Source: Phycisphaerales bacterium
Lineage (GTDB): Bacteria > Planctomycetota > Phycisphaerae > Phycisphaerales > UBA1924
Assembly: GCA_020427635.1 (NCBI GenBank)
Contig: JAGQOH010000027.1
Coordinates: 1-42,468 of the forward strand
DNA length: 42,468 bases
Direction of reading: 5' to 3'
Below the pieces are notes generated by a model. It did not search any database, was not told the DNA's origin, and worked only from the letters and a program-made list of their open reading frames with translations. The translations under genes were made by a program, and so were the position numbers. Shown piece after piece: positions 25,727-34,486 of the stretch. The number at the start of each line of letters is the position of its first letter. Within the stretch, counting starts at the first letter, position 1.

Positions 25727-27061
25727 ATGTTCCCACGCAGGCCGACCCAACAGATTGTGTGTGGCGATGAGCGCGTGGGGATCGTGCGCATTGGGGGTGG
25801 GTCGCCCACGAAGCGGCATCCGGATGCGACGCTCGAGTCGCCGCCCGAGCTTGGCGGGCCCGCGCCGGTGAGCGTGCAGACCATGACCGCGGGGTACACG
25901 CACGATGTTGATGCGTGCGTCGCGGAGATCAACAAGCTTGTCGCAGCGGGAGCGGACATTGTGCGCGTGGCGGTGCCCGAGCGGAAGGACACGGAGGCGC
26001 TGAAGGAGATTCTGCCGCGGGTGAGCGTGCCGATCGTGGCGGATGTGCATTTTCACTTCAAGCGTGCGCTGGAGGCGGTCGAGGCGGGGGTCCACAAGAT
26101 TCGGCTGAATCCGGGCAACATCACGGACCGTGCGCAGGTGAATGATGTGATCGCGGCGTGCAAGGAAAGAGGATTGCCGATCCGCGTGGGGGTGAATGAG
26201 GGCTCGATCATTGAGCGCAAGGACAAGCAGAAGCGCATGAAGGAGCTCGGCGCCTTCTTCGAGCGCAACCAGATGGGCGGCAAGCAGGCACATTTGCTTG
26301 CGCTCATCGTCGCAAAGCTCGAGGAATATCTCGACATCTTCTATGAGCAGGACTTCCACGACATCTGCATCAGCGCAAAGAGTATGGACGCGGCGTTCAC
26401 GGTCGCGGTGTACAAGGTGATTTCCGAGCGCTTTCGCCATCCGTTGCATCTTGGCGTGACGCACGCCGGGCCCAAGGAAACGGGCGCGGTGCGGTCGATC
26501 GCGGCGCTGGCAGGATTGTTGACGCAAGGCGTGGGCGACACGGTTCGCATCAGCTATGCGAACGACCCGGTATATGAAGTGGAGGATGGGCTGGAGCTGC
26601 TGTACTCGCTTGGCCTGCGCGAGCGGTTCGGCGCCGATCTGATTGCGTGTCCGACGTGCGGGCGTATTCAGGTGGATTTGTTCACGCTTGTGCAGGAGGT
26701 GCGCACGACACTTGCGCGCGAGATCGTGGTGCCGATGAAGGTCGCGGTGATGGGATGCGTGGTGAATGGGCCCGGCGAGGCGGAGGGCGCGGACGTTGCG
26801 GTGTTTGCGGGCGATCGTCGTGGCATCATCTATGTCCAAGGCGAGAAGGTTGCGAATGTTGGCGAGGCGGAGATCCTGGAGCGGTTGTTGGTAGAGTGCC
26901 GAGCGTTTCAGGAGAGGGTGCAGCGCGGTGAGGCGAAGCTGGGCGAGAAGAAGGTGGACATCGTGCCGCCCGATCCGATTGGGGAACTTGGCAGCGGGTA
27001 TGAGAAGATCGCGCGTGGTGATGTCGAGAAGCTGACGGGGTTGACAGTGGAGGGGCGGTGA
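25727..27061 (+). CDS. ispG: 4-hydroxy-3-methylbut-2-enyl diphosphate synthase (IspG)
   Basis: IspG reduces methylerythritol cyclodiphosphate to HMBPP, the penultimate step of the MEP isoprenoid pathway. The 444-residue length and layout fit the compact bacterial type. An N-terminal TIM-barrel (PVSVQTMT, ADIVRVAVPER, VADVHFHF, KIRLNPGNI) is followed by the iron-sulfur domain with CPTCGR (Cys308, Cys311), GCVVNGPGE (Cys344, Glu351) and GPGEA. The start at ATG 25727 yields MFPRRPTQQI. A longer reading from 25595 would translate the repeat element. There is no clear ribosome-binding site, and TACACT 6 bp before the ATG could be a -10 box. The downstream gene overlaps by GTGA. Confidence 0.95.
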   Translation: MFPRRPTQQIVCGDERVGIVRIGGGSPTKRHPDATLESPPELGGPAPVSVQTMTAGYTHDVDACVAEINKLVAAGADIVRVAVPERKDTEALKEILPRVSVPIVADVHFHFKRALEAVEAGVHKIRLNPGNITDRAQVNDVIAACKERGLPIRVGVNEGSIIERKDKQKRMKELGAFFERNQMGGKQAHLLALIVAKLEEYLDIFYEQDFHDICISAKSMDAAFTVAVYKVISERFRHPLHLGVTHAGPKETGAVRSIAALAGLLTQGVGDTVRISYANDPVYEVEDGLELLYSLGLRERFGADLIACPTCGRIQVDLFTLVQEVRTTLAREIVVPMKVAVMGCVVNGPGEAEGADVAVFAGDRRGIIYVQGEKVANVGEAEILERLLVECRAFQERVQRGEAKLGEKKVDIVPPDPIGELGSGYEKIARGDVEKLTGLTVEGR

Positions 27062-27861
27062 GGCGGGCGCGCTGTATGATTGGCACAGCGTTGGTTATCC
27101 CGCTTGTCCTGTCGGCGTGTCACATGCCCGAAAACCCTTCATTTCCGCTGACGATTAAGGGCGCGCGGGAGGACTTGCGCGCGATGGCAAAGGCGCCCAA
27201 GGCGCTCGAGCGTCCTGTCGTAGTGCTTGCGGGGTTCTTCGATCCGGGGTTTGCGTCGGGCAAGGCGGCGGAGATGTTGCGCGATGCCACGGGTGATGGC
27301 GAGCATGTGGTTTCGGTGTCGTTCCTGACGACGAGCACATTTGATCAGTGCCGCGCGCGGGTGATTGAGGCGGTGGAGAAGAAGTTTCCGTCGGACGATC
27401 CGAGTTGTTCTGTGGAAGTGGATGTCGTCGGTATTTCGATGGGCGGCCTGGTGGGGCGGTACTGCGCAGCGCCAGCAATGAGCGCTGATGATGGCAAGCG
27501 GCTGGTCGTGCGTCGGTTGTTCACGATCGGATCGCCGCACCGGGGCGCCGACATGGCGAAGCTTCCGACGTTGGACAAGCGGCAACTCAAGATGCGGGCG
27601 GGATCGGATTTCCTTGCGCACCTCGACGATGCACACATTGGCTACGAGATCGTGCCGTATGTGCGGTTGGGTGACACGATTGTTGGTGAGCGCAACGCGG
27701 CGCCCGTCGGCGTGACGCCCTGGTGGGTGACGAATGAGCCGTTGGAGCTTGCGCACATGCAAGCGTTTGACGACCCACGGATCATTTGTGACATCGCACG
27801 TCGGTTGCGGGGCGATGAACCTTGGACGAGTGCGCCGGCGGAGCCGTTGCCGAACAAATGA
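27058..27861 (+). CDS. Lipoprotein with alpha/beta-hydrolase fold
   Basis: The 267-residue protein has a lipoprotein signal peptide: a basic start, the hydrophobic stretch IGTALVIPLVLSAC with lipobox LSAC and Cys21. The mature part is an alpha/beta-hydrolase: PVVVLAGFFDPG (oxyanion-side strand), the nucleophile elbow GISMGG with Ser127, and FTIGSPHRGADMAKL, the helix pattern seen in lipase/GPI-inositol deacylase-like proteins. Later Asp and His residues could complete the triad, for example near AFDDPR. It probably sits in the cell envelope, acting on a lipid or ester. The GTG start overlaps the ispG stop (GTGA), and the stop overlaps the next start (ATGA). Confidence 0.8.
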   Translation: MRRARCMIGTALVIPLVLSACHMPENPSFPLTIKGAREDLRAMAKAPKALERPVVVLAGFFDPGFASGKAAEMLRDATGDGEHVVSVSFLTTSTFDQCRARVIEAVEKKFPSDDPSCSVEVDVVGISMGGLVGRYCAAPAMSADDGKRLVVRRLFTIGSPHRGADMAKLPTLDKRQLKMRAGSDFLAHLDDAHIGYEIVPYVRLGDTIVGERNAAPVGVTPWWVTNEPLELAHMQAFDDPRIICDIARRLRGDEPWTSAPAEPLPNK

Positions 27862-28556
27862 GTGGGGCCTGTGAAATCCAACTTGCGTGGCGGAGCGCGC
27901 ACGAGGTTGTGCTCGTGAAGCCCGCGGGGTTGTCGTGCGAGATTCCCAATGATGTGCGCGGCGTGTCATTGATTGAACAGGTGCGCGCAGGGCGTGTGGC
28001 GGGCGTGCAGCCGTGTCCGGACGCGAAGTTGCCACACCGGTTAGATCGGGTTGCGTGCGGGTATATGGTTGTTGCGCTGACGGCGGAGGCGATTGCGCAT
28101 CACAATGAACAGATCGCACAGAATGCATGGGTAAAGTGGTATATCGTGCGCGTGGAGGGTGATGCGAAGGCGCTCGTTGGCGAGCAGAGGGCATATATCA
28201 AGCGCAAGGGCAAGCGGGCGGAGCTTGTGCGCGCGGGCGGGCAGGTGGCGCGTATGGATGTGCTTGCTGCACAACCAGCGCCGGAGCATGTGGACCAGTC
28301 GCACGCGCTCATTCGGTTGCACACGGGGCGATATCACCAGATCCGTGTGATGTTGGCGGGACTCGGGGCGCCACTGGTCGGCGATGCAATGTATGGCGGG
28401 CCGAATGGCCAGATGTATTTGGAGCATGTGGCGCTGCGTTTCGAGCCATATCAAGCCTCAGCGATAACGGTTTTTGATGAGCACAGCACGGGGCGAGAGC
28501 GCATCGCACCGGCGATGCTCGATGTGCTGAAGCGAGCGATCTCAGAAGTCAAATGA
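27858..28556 (+). CDS. RluA-family pseudouridine synthase
   Basis: The 232-residue enzyme isomerises uridine to pseudouridine in rRNA or tRNA. The catalytic motif is PHRLDRVACGY with Asp63. KPAGLSCE near residue 21, KWYIVRVEG, and the C-terminal HTGRYHQIRVMLAGLG and LVGDAMYGG motifs all match the RluA group. No S4 domain precedes it, so it is a catalytic-domain-only type as in RluA or TruC. ATG at 27858 overlaps the upstream stop (ATGA). Its 3' end overlaps the convergent beta-barrel gene by 15 bp. Confidence 0.9.
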   Translation: MSGACEIQLAWRSAHEVVLVKPAGLSCEIPNDVRGVSLIEQVRAGRVAGVQPCPDAKLPHRLDRVACGYMVVALTAEAIAHHNEQIAQNAWVKWYIVRVEGDAKALVGEQRAYIKRKGKRAELVRAGGQVARMDVLAAQPAPEHVDQSHALIRLHTGRYHQIRVMLAGLGAPLVGDAMYGGPNGQMYLEHVALRFEPYQASAITVFDEHSTGRERIAPAMLDVLKRAISEVK

Positions 28557-29450
28557 TGCGCGGAGAGCAAGCACCGGCGCGGTGTCTGTTTCGACATCGC
28601 CTAGGTCGTTGCTGCTGTCATTGCGGAAAGAGAATTCGCGCCAGACTGTTGTGCCAACAGTGGCGTTGATGGACCACTGTGGATCGGGTCGCCACATGGC
28701 GGAAGCGCCGACGATGATCATGCGGTCCTCGAGCACGCCCGCAGAAAGCACCGGATTGTCATCAGCGAGTCGAAAGGCATGGAGGTCATACTGCGCGAAG
28801 ATCGAAGCAGTGAGCTCGTCGTTGATTTGCATTGAGAACTCGAGGCCAAGGCCCTTGCTGCGCAGGGCAGTTGTGTCGGAGAGTTGATACTGCACGCCGA
28901 TATATGGAAGCAGGAGGGCGTTGTCTTCAAGTTGGGTGCGCACGGCTGCGCCGAAGCGCAATGAAAGTCGCTCGTTTGCACGATAGCCCACTGCACCGAA
29001 GCCGCCGTAGGTCAAGCTATCGCCAACGTCGGCGCCATCTTCGAGGCTTGCATTGATCATGCCGCCGGCGACGACGGACCAGGTCTGGTCGATGATATGG
29101 ATGGCAGTGAATCGAATGTCGTGCGTGCGCGCATTGTCCAGGATATCGCCCGCACCGAGGTCGAGCTCGCCATCGAAGTCGTACCAAAGGAAGCCGGTGC
29201 CGAGGTCGAGGCTGAAGCGCCAGCGTTCATGGGCTTGGAAGCTGATCGTAGCGTTTGCATCAGCGCGCGTCACTGAGACAGTTGCGTCGGGGCCGTCAAG
29301 ATCGGCCTCCAGAATCGTTTGCGCACCGCCATCGAGCGTGACTGACAGGCGAGACGGCTCAGCTTGGGGGGGTGCTTCTTGCGCATTTGTTGTTGAAGCA
29401 GCCCCACAAACGAGGAGTGCCGGCGCAATGCGATTGAATCGTCGTGTCAT
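28542..29450 (-). CDS. Outer-membrane beta-barrel-like protein
   Basis: The 302-residue protein has a signal peptide (RIAPALLVCGAASTTNAQ). Many alternating amphipathic strands follow, such as WRFSLDLGTGFLWYDFDG, HDIRFTAIHIIDQTWSVVAGG and LSLRFGAAVRTQLEDN. It ends LALRASFDF, with the C-terminal Phe typical of outer-membrane barrels. There is no plug or TonB box. It may resemble barrel families of unknown function described in planctomycetes. The ATG overlaps the stop of the upstream membrane gene (ATGA), giving a uvrA / membrane protein / barrel unit. Its substrate or role is unknown. Confidence 0.75.
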   Translation of the reverse strand: MTRRFNRIAPALLVCGAASTTNAQEAPPQAEPSRLSVTLDGGAQTILEADLDGPDATVSVTRADANATISFQAHERWRFSLDLGTGFLWYDFDGELDLGAGDILDNARTHDIRFTAIHIIDQTWSVVAGGMINASLEDGADVGDSLTYGGFGAVGYRANERLSLRFGAAVRTQLEDNALLLPYIGVQYQLSDTTALRSKGLGLEFSMQINDELTASIFAQYDLHAFRLADDNPVLSAGVLEDRMIIVGASAMWRPDPQWSINATVGTTVWREFSFRNDSSNDLGDVETDTAPVLALRASFDF

Positions 29451-30148
29451 TCCCGCATGATATCGGGCGAGCCGACAAGGGGGTCGGTTGCGTATGGTGC
29501 ATCCGTCGGGTCCTCGCCCATCGCAGCGCGCACTTGCAACTCGCGACGGATGACATCGACGGAGGTTGTCACCCAGCGATGGTCAACGGGAAAAAGTGCA
29601 GTGTCTCCTTGCAGTTGAAAGGTGCCGATTTGGCTCCAAGGCACGCTGATCCAGGGGTAGCGCGCGACGATGTCGCTGATGCGACGGATATGCAGGCAGT
29701 CATCGTCGGCCATGTACTCGACCTGCTGCGGCCAAGCGGGCATCGTAAGGATGCGCCAGGACCACCATCCCAGGAGCAACGTGTAGAAGCCGAATGACGA
29801 CACCCAGAGAAGAGCGCCCAGTCCGCTCGCGAGTCCGGCGCCAAGCAGGCCTGAAAACCCTAGCACAAGCCAGAGCGCGAAGCCCAGCCAAAACACCCAG
29901 GTCAAGGTGGTCAGCAGCGGACGCACACGGCGCGGGCTGCCCGTGTACGCAGTGAAGGGCTTCTTCGTCAGTGTAAACGATGCTTCGCCACGGTCGGCAT
30001 CTGCATAGCGCGGCTGTTCTGGGAACGTTGCAGCAAGCCAGCGCCACGGGCCAAGCGCTGCGCCGAGCAAGTTGGTGATCATGCCGAGGGCAATGACCGA
30101 ACCAACGACGCCGACAAGAATCAACCATGTGACCGGATAGACCTGCAC
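29447..30148 (-). CDS. Integral membrane protein of unknown function
   Basis: The 233-residue product has an N-terminal membrane helix (about 7-30, TWLILVGVVGSVIALGMITNLLG), two more helices around 85-132 (TWVFWLGFALWLVLGFSGLLGAGL and LLWVSSFGFYTLLLGWWSW), and a cytoplasmic beta-rich part with DDDCLHIRRISDIVARYPWISVPWSQIGTFQLQGD that looks PH-like. No enzyme motif is visible. The GTG start lies 9 bp after the uvrA stop, and its stop overlaps the barrel gene start. I do not recognise the family. Confidence 0.7.
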   Translation of the reverse strand: MQVYPVTWLILVGVVGSVIALGMITNLLGAALGPWRWLAATFPEQPRYADADRGEASFTLTKKPFTAYTGSPRRVRPLLTTLTWVFWLGFALWLVLGFSGLLGAGLASGLGALLWVSSFGFYTLLLGWWSWRILTMPAWPQQVEYMADDDCLHIRRISDIVARYPWISVPWSQIGTFQLQGDTALFPVDHRWVTTSVDVIRRELQVRAAMGEDPTDAPYATDPLVGSPDIMRE

Positions 30149-30157
30149 GTGTGCATT

Positions 30158-33100
30158 CTACGCGCGCTTGCGGCGGAGTTTGTCTGGCGCAACGCCATTG
30201 AGCAGTGGCCGAAGGGCGGCGCCCGTGAAGCTGGACCTGTGCTTTGCGACAGTTTCAGGCGTGCCAGACACGACGACTGTGCCGCCCGCATCACCGCCTT
30301 CGGGACCAAGATCAATGATCCAGTCGGCGCACTTGATGACATCAAGGTTGTGCTCGATGATCACCAGTGTGTTGCCTTGGTCGGCGAGACGATTGAGTAC
30401 TTCGATGAGTTTGCGCACATCTTCAAAGTGCAGGCCTGTCGTCGGCTCGTCCAAGATGTAGAGCGTGTGTGCTTCGCCGGGGAGGCCGCGGGCGTCGGTG
30501 CCCTTCCCAAGTTCGGTGGCGAGTTTGACGCGTTGGGCTTCGCCGCCCGAGAGCGTGGTGGATGGTTGGCCGAGTTGCAAGTAGCCAAGCCCAACATCCG
30601 CAAGGCACTTCACGAAGCGCAGAATCTTGGGGTGATTCTCGAAGAAGATGCAGGCGTCTTCGACGGTCATGGCAAGGACGTCGGCGATGGTCTTGCCGCG
30701 GTAGGTGACGTCGAGTGTTTCGCGGTTGTATCGCGTACCCTTGCAGGTTTCACACTCGACGTAGACATCCGGCAAGAAGTGCATTTCGATGCGCTTGACA
30801 CCCTGCCCTGCACAGACTTCGCAGCGTCCGCCTTTGACGTTGAAGCTGAATCTTCCAGCCTCATACCCGCGGATCTTGGCTTCCTTGGTTTGGGCGAACA
30901 CGCGGCGGATGTCGTCGAAGACGCCCGTGTAGGTTGCGGGGTTCGATCGCGGCGTGCGCCCGATGGGCGACTGATCGACTTCGATCACGCGGTCAATCTT
31001 TGGCAATCCCGTGACACGCCCGTGGTCGCCCATGGTCGCGCGGACCCCTGAGACACCTTGTTTGGCTGCGGGTAGGAGGATGTCGTTGACAAGCGTGCTT
31101 TTGCCTGAGCCTGAGACCCCGGTAACGCAGATCATGCCGCCCAAGGGGAAAGCAACATCAACATTCTTCAGGTTGTTCTGACGCGCGCCTTTGACAGTAA
31201 TTGCTTGCTTCTCGTTCAGTGCGCGGCGTTGTTTCGGCGCGGGCGTTTCGATGCGCATGGTGCCCGCGAGGTATTGGCCGGTCAGCGACTTCTTGTCGCG
31301 CTCAACCTGCGCCACAGTGCCTTGCGCGACGATTTTGCCGCCATGCACGCCCGGGCCCGGGCCAATGTCAACGATGTGATCAGCGCAGCGGATCATTTCT
31401 TCGTCATGCTCAACAATGATGACGGTATTGCCAATGTCAGCAAGGTGGCGGAGTGTGCCAATGAGGCGCGCGTTGTCGCGGGCATGGAGGCCGATGGTTG
31501 GCTCGTCGAGGACGTAGGCCGCGCCGACAAGCCCGGAGCCGACCTGCGTGGCCAGGCGAATGCGCTGTGCTTCGCCACCGGAGAGCGTCGCAGTCTTGCG
31601 ATCGAGACTCAGGTATTCGAGGCCAACGGATGCGAGGAAGCCAAGGCGGGCCTTCACTTCGCGGAGAATCGGGGCCGCGATCACTTGCTGCGCTTCGGTC
31701 AGTTGCATGGATTCGCTGATACGCAGAGCGGTCGCGATATTGAGGCGCGTGAAGTCGGCGATGTTGATGACGTTTGCGTTCGTAGTCAGGCCATGCTGCT
31801 TGCGCATCTCGACGACCTCACTTGGCGTCTTCTCGCCGCAGGGAATGAACACGCTCAGGGCCTTAATGCTCAGGCGATCACCATGGCACTCGTGGCATTC
31901 GTGTGCGGACATGAATTGGTTGAGGTGGTCCTTGGTCCACTGGCTCTCAGTGCGTTCGAAGAGCCCCGCGAGCATTGGCAGCACGCCATCCCACTTCACG
32001 CCTGACGCTTCGGTATCAAATTCATCGGCGCCGTGAATGAGAATGCGGCGGACTTCGTCGGACAGGTTGTTGTAGGGCGTGCTCGCATTGACACCCATCG
32101 CGCGACAGAACCGGCGCAAATAACGCCCCGAGAACATGCCAAGTGGGCCGTTCTTCTTCCACGCGGCGATCGCGCGGCTGAGCGGCTTGGTTTCGTCCGG
32201 CACGACCTTGGCCTCGTCGAACTCGAGAATCGAGCCAAGGCCGTGACACGCCGGACATGCGCCGTGGGGGCTGTTGAAGGAGAACAACCGCGGTTCGAGT
32301 TCTTCCAGCGACGCTTCAGGGTGGAGCGCGCACGCGTAGTGCTCGGAATAGACGGTGTCGCTCCATGCGCCGCCATCCTCAACGGAGACGATGACATTGC
32401 CAGAGCCGGCCTTGAGCGCCGTTTCGACGGACTCGCTCAAGCGTTGGCGCGCATCAGGCTTGACGACGATGCGATCGACGATGGCCTCGATCGTGTGCTT
32501 TTCGTAGCGCCCGAGGTTGAGCGGGTTCTCGCCACCGGCTTTGAGCACTTCGCGCAGGTCGACGATGTTGGCATTGACGCGCGCCCGCACGAAGCCTTGG
32601 CTCACCAGGTCTTCAAGCACTTCCTTGTGGAAGCCCTTCTTGTCTCGAATGATCGGCGCGAGCACCATGAGGCGCGTGCCCTCGGCCATGGTGCTGACCG
32701 CTGCGGTGATCTGCGATGGATTCGCGCTTGCGATTTCTTTGCCGCAGCGCGCCGTCACATTGCCGCCGCGGGTTTGCTTCGTCGGATGCCAACAGGTTGG
32801 CGTCCCACAGCGTGCGAAGAGCAGGCGCAGGTAGTCGTAGATTTCGGTGCTCGTCGCGACGGTCGAGCGCGGGTTGTGTCCTGCAGTGCGCTGCTCGATG
32901 GCGATGGTGGGGGGCAAGCCCTCAATGTCATCGACGTCGGGCTTCTTGAGTTGATCAAGGAATTGCCGCGCGTACGCGCTAAGCGATTCCATGTACTTGC
33001 GCTGGCCCTCAGCGAAGATGGTGTCGAAGGCGAGGGAACTCTTGCCGCTGCCCGAGAGCCCCGTCACGACAACAAGTTTGCCATGCGGGATCTCGACATC

Positions 33101-33295
33101 GATGTTCTTGAGGTTGTGTTCGCGGGCGCCGTGGACACGAATTGCGTCGATGGCCTTGGAGCGCGCGGGGGCGGCGGCGGTCGCGCGAGTGGAGCGCTTC
33201 TTATTGGGCCCGGGTTTGGGCTCGGCCATCGATGCCGCCTTGGTCTTGCTCTTGGACTCTGTGGATTTCCGTGGCCTGCTCGCCGTCGCCGCCAT
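30158..33295 (-). CDS. uvrA: UvrABC excinuclease subunit A
   Basis: UvrA is the damage-sensing ATPase of nucleotide excision repair. The 1,045-residue protein has both ABC ATPase halves: Walker A GLSGSGKS (79-86) and GVSGSGKS, two LSGGEAQR signatures, and [11 protein letters not shown] and [11 protein letters not shown]alker B motifs. The C-terminal zinc finger is intact (CEVC...CETC). In the first zinc finger the usual CxxC is CALH ([20 protein letters not shown]), with a histidine as second ligand, and CPAC as the other pair. A basic N-terminal extension of about 48 residues precedes the domain. ATG at 33295 is chosen because AGGGAG lies 7 nt upstream. TATCAT at 33331-33326 is a possible -10 box. 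Confidence 0.95.
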   Translation of the reverse strand: MAATASRPRKSTESKSKTKAASMAEPKPGPNKKRSTRATAAAPARSKAIDAIRVHGAREHNLKNIDVEIPHGKLVVVTGLSGSGKSSLAFDTIFAEGQRKYMESLSAYARQFLDQLKKPDVDDIEGLPPTIAIEQRTAGHNPRSTVATSTEIYDYLRLLFARCGTPTCWHPTKQTRGGNVTARCGKEIASANPSQITAAVSTMAEGTRLMVLAPIIRDKKGFHKEVLEDLVSQGFVRARVNANIVDLREVLKAGGENPLNLGRYEKHTIEAIVDRIVVKPDARQRLSESVETALKAGSGNVIVSVEDGGAWSDTVYSEHYACALHPEASLEELEPRLFSFNSPHGACPACHGLGSILEFDEAKVVPDETKPLSRAIAAWKKNGPLGMFSGRYLRRFCRAMGVNASTPYNNLSDEVRRILIHGADEFDTEASGVKWDGVLPMLAGLFERTESQWTKDHLNQFMSAHECHECHGDRLSIKALSVFIPCGEKTPSEVVEMRKQHGLTTNANVINIADFTRLNIATALRISESMQLTEAQQVIAAPILREVKARLGFLASVGLEYLSLDRKTATLSGGEAQRIRLATQVGSGLVGAAYVLDEPTIGLHARDNARLIGTLRHLADIGNTVIIVEHDEEMIRCADHIVDIGPGPGVHGGKIVAQGTVAQVERDKKSLTGQYLAGTMRIETPAPKQRRALNEKQAITVKGARQNNLKNVDVAFPLGGMICVTGVSGSGKSTLVNDILLPAAKQGVSGVRATMGDHGRVTGLPKIDRVIEVDQSPIGRTPRSNPATYTGVFDDIRRVFAQTKEAKIRGYEAGRFSFNVKGGRCEVCAGQGVKRIEMHFLPDVYVECETCKGTRYNRETLDVTYRGKTIADVLAMTVEDACIFFENHPKILRFVKCLADVGLGYLQLGQPSTTLSGGEAQRVKLATELGKGTDARGLPGEAHTLYILDEPTTGLHFEDVRKLIEVLNRLADQGNTLVIIEHNLDVIKCADWIIDLGPEGGDAGGTVVVSGTPETVAKHRSSFTGAALRPLLNGVAPDKLRRKRA

Positions 33296-33325
33296 GCGTC
33301 TCTCCCTCATGCGCGCGTGAGGCGG

Positions 33326-33331
33326 ATGATA
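33326..33331 (-). promoter_or_regulatory. Candidate -10 element for uvrA
   Basis: Reading on the minus strand this is TATCAT, five of six matches to the -10 consensus, 30 bp before the chosen start. The possible -35 (TTCCCG, 17 bp further up) is poor. No SOS box of E. coli type is visible. Confidence 0.3.
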
Positions 33332-33413
33332 GGGTCGGGCCGATCAATCGGGAAATGCCGAGCTCGTCTGAACCGGCCAAGCCCGGGGAGCGACCTTGGT
33401 CTCGGGAGCCTGC

Positions 33414-33992
33414 ATGCGCCGGAATGCCGCACAAGTTGCGCTGGAACTGCTCGTCCTGCGATGCCAGGACGGGGAGAAGTCGGCGTGGCGGCAGCTTGCG
33501 ACGGAATGGCACCCGAGACTGCTCGCCCATGCCAGGCGTTTGACCGGGCGGGCGGACGCGGCCGACGACGCGGTGCAGGAGGCTTGGATCGCGATCACGC
33601 GCGGACTGCGCAAACTGGACGACCCGGCGGCGTTCCGCGCCTGGGCCTATCGCATCGTGTCGCACAAGTGCGCCGATTGCATCCGCAAGTGGAAGCGCGA
33701 GCGCACGTTGGAGAGACGGGTTGCCTGCGCGAACCCAAGAGGGTTGGCGAGCGACTCACATGCAGAGGCGGATCACGAAGGCGAAGACGCACAGTTGCGC
33801 AACGCCATTCGCAGTCTGCCTGCCGAGCTGCACGCGGTGGTCGCGCTGTGCTACGGCGAGGGCATGGGCATCGCGGAAATCGCTCATGCACTGAGTATCC
33901 CGCCTGGGACGGTGAAATCGCGCTTGTTCACCGCACGGAAGAAACTGGCCGAGGCGATTGAGACAACGAAGGTGGAAAGGACAAGGTCATGA
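33414..33992 (+). CDS. ECF-type RNA polymerase sigma factor
   Basis: The 192-residue protein has region 2 (about 10-80) with LVLRCQDGEKSAWRQL, DAADDAVQEAWIAITRGLRKL and RAWAYRIVSHKCADCIRK, and region 4 (about 130-180) with LRNAIRSLPAELHAVVALCYGEGMGIAEIAHALSIPPGTVKSRLFTARKKL. It lacks regions 1 and 3, the ECF layout. It probably directs an envelope-related regulon. ATG at 33414 is preced by GGGAG; the TTG at 33396 is less likely. The stop overlaps the start of a small membrane protein (ATGA), which may regulate it. It is divergent from uvrA. Confidence 0.92.
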   Translation: MRRNAAQVALELLVLRCQDGEKSAWRQLATEWHPRLLAHARRLTGRADAADDAVQEAWIAITRGLRKLDDPAAFRAWAYRIVSHKCADCIRKWKRERTLERRVACANPRGLASDSHAEADHEGEDAQLRNAIRSLPAELHAVVALCYGEGMGIAEIAHALSIPPGTVKSRLFTARKKLAEAIETTKVERTRS

Positions 33993-34378
33993 GCGGCAAC
34001 GTTGATGAGGATCGGATTCGCGAGGCGCTGCACGCGGAGGATGAACTGGCTATTCGGCAGTTTGATCCCACTGCGAACGAAAGTGTCTTTGGGCAGATGT
34101 TTGATTTGCTCAAGGGCAAAGCGCGGTGGTGGACCATGCTGGTCGGGCTCTGGAGCTTTGTGTTTTTTGGCATTCAGGTTTGGGCGGCGGTACGGTTTTT
34201 CAACACCACCGACACCCGCGAGCAGTTGATGTGGGTGGCCATCTTTCTGTGGTGCGGGATGGCAGTCGGGATGCTCAAGCTTTGGATGTGGCTGCAGATG
34301 AACAAGAACGCCGTCAAACGCGAGCTGAAACGCCTGGAGCTGCAGGTGGCCCACATGTCCGAGAAGCTGGGCAATTGA
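33989..34378 (+). CDS. Small two-helix membrane protein, sigma-factor partner (DUF6768-like)
   Basis: The 129-residue protein has an acidic N-terminus (DEDRIREALHAEDE), two membrane helices (about 48-69, WTMLVGLWSFVFFGIQVWAAV, and 81-103, MWVAIFLWCGMAVGMLKLWMWL) and a C-terminal basic coiled-coil stretch (RELKRLELQVAHMSEKL). The pattern resembles the DUF6768 family as I recall it, not verified here. Translational coupling to the sigma factor suggests an anti-sigma or sensing role, but no zinc-type anti-sigma motif is present, so this is inference. A GAGGCG-AACG-CGCCTC hairpin follows the stop at 34377-34392, without a T run. Confidence 0.65.
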   Translation: MSGNVDEDRIREALHAEDELAIRQFDPTANESVFGQMFDLLKGKARWWTMLVGLWSFVFFGIQVWAAVRFFNTTDTREQLMWVAIFLWCGMAVGMLKLWMWLQMNKNAVKRELKRLELQVAHMSEKLGN

Positions 34379-34486
34379 GGCGAACGCGCCTCCGAGGGCG
34401 ACGGGGCGGAAGTTTGCACTTCGCATGAGCGGTCGGCGTGCTTACATTGGGAGGGCCCGAAATGGCCTCGGCCAGAGGAGTTCCCA

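Noticed and set aside
25481..26839. 452-codon minus-strand open frame opposite ispG
   Set aside because: ispG is unambiguous and the antisense frame shows no domain.
32033..33961. 642-codon plus-strand open frame opposite uvrA
   Set aside because: It lies antisense to a complete uvrA and runs into the sigma factor gene. The translation has no domain and is a by-product of GC-rich codon use.
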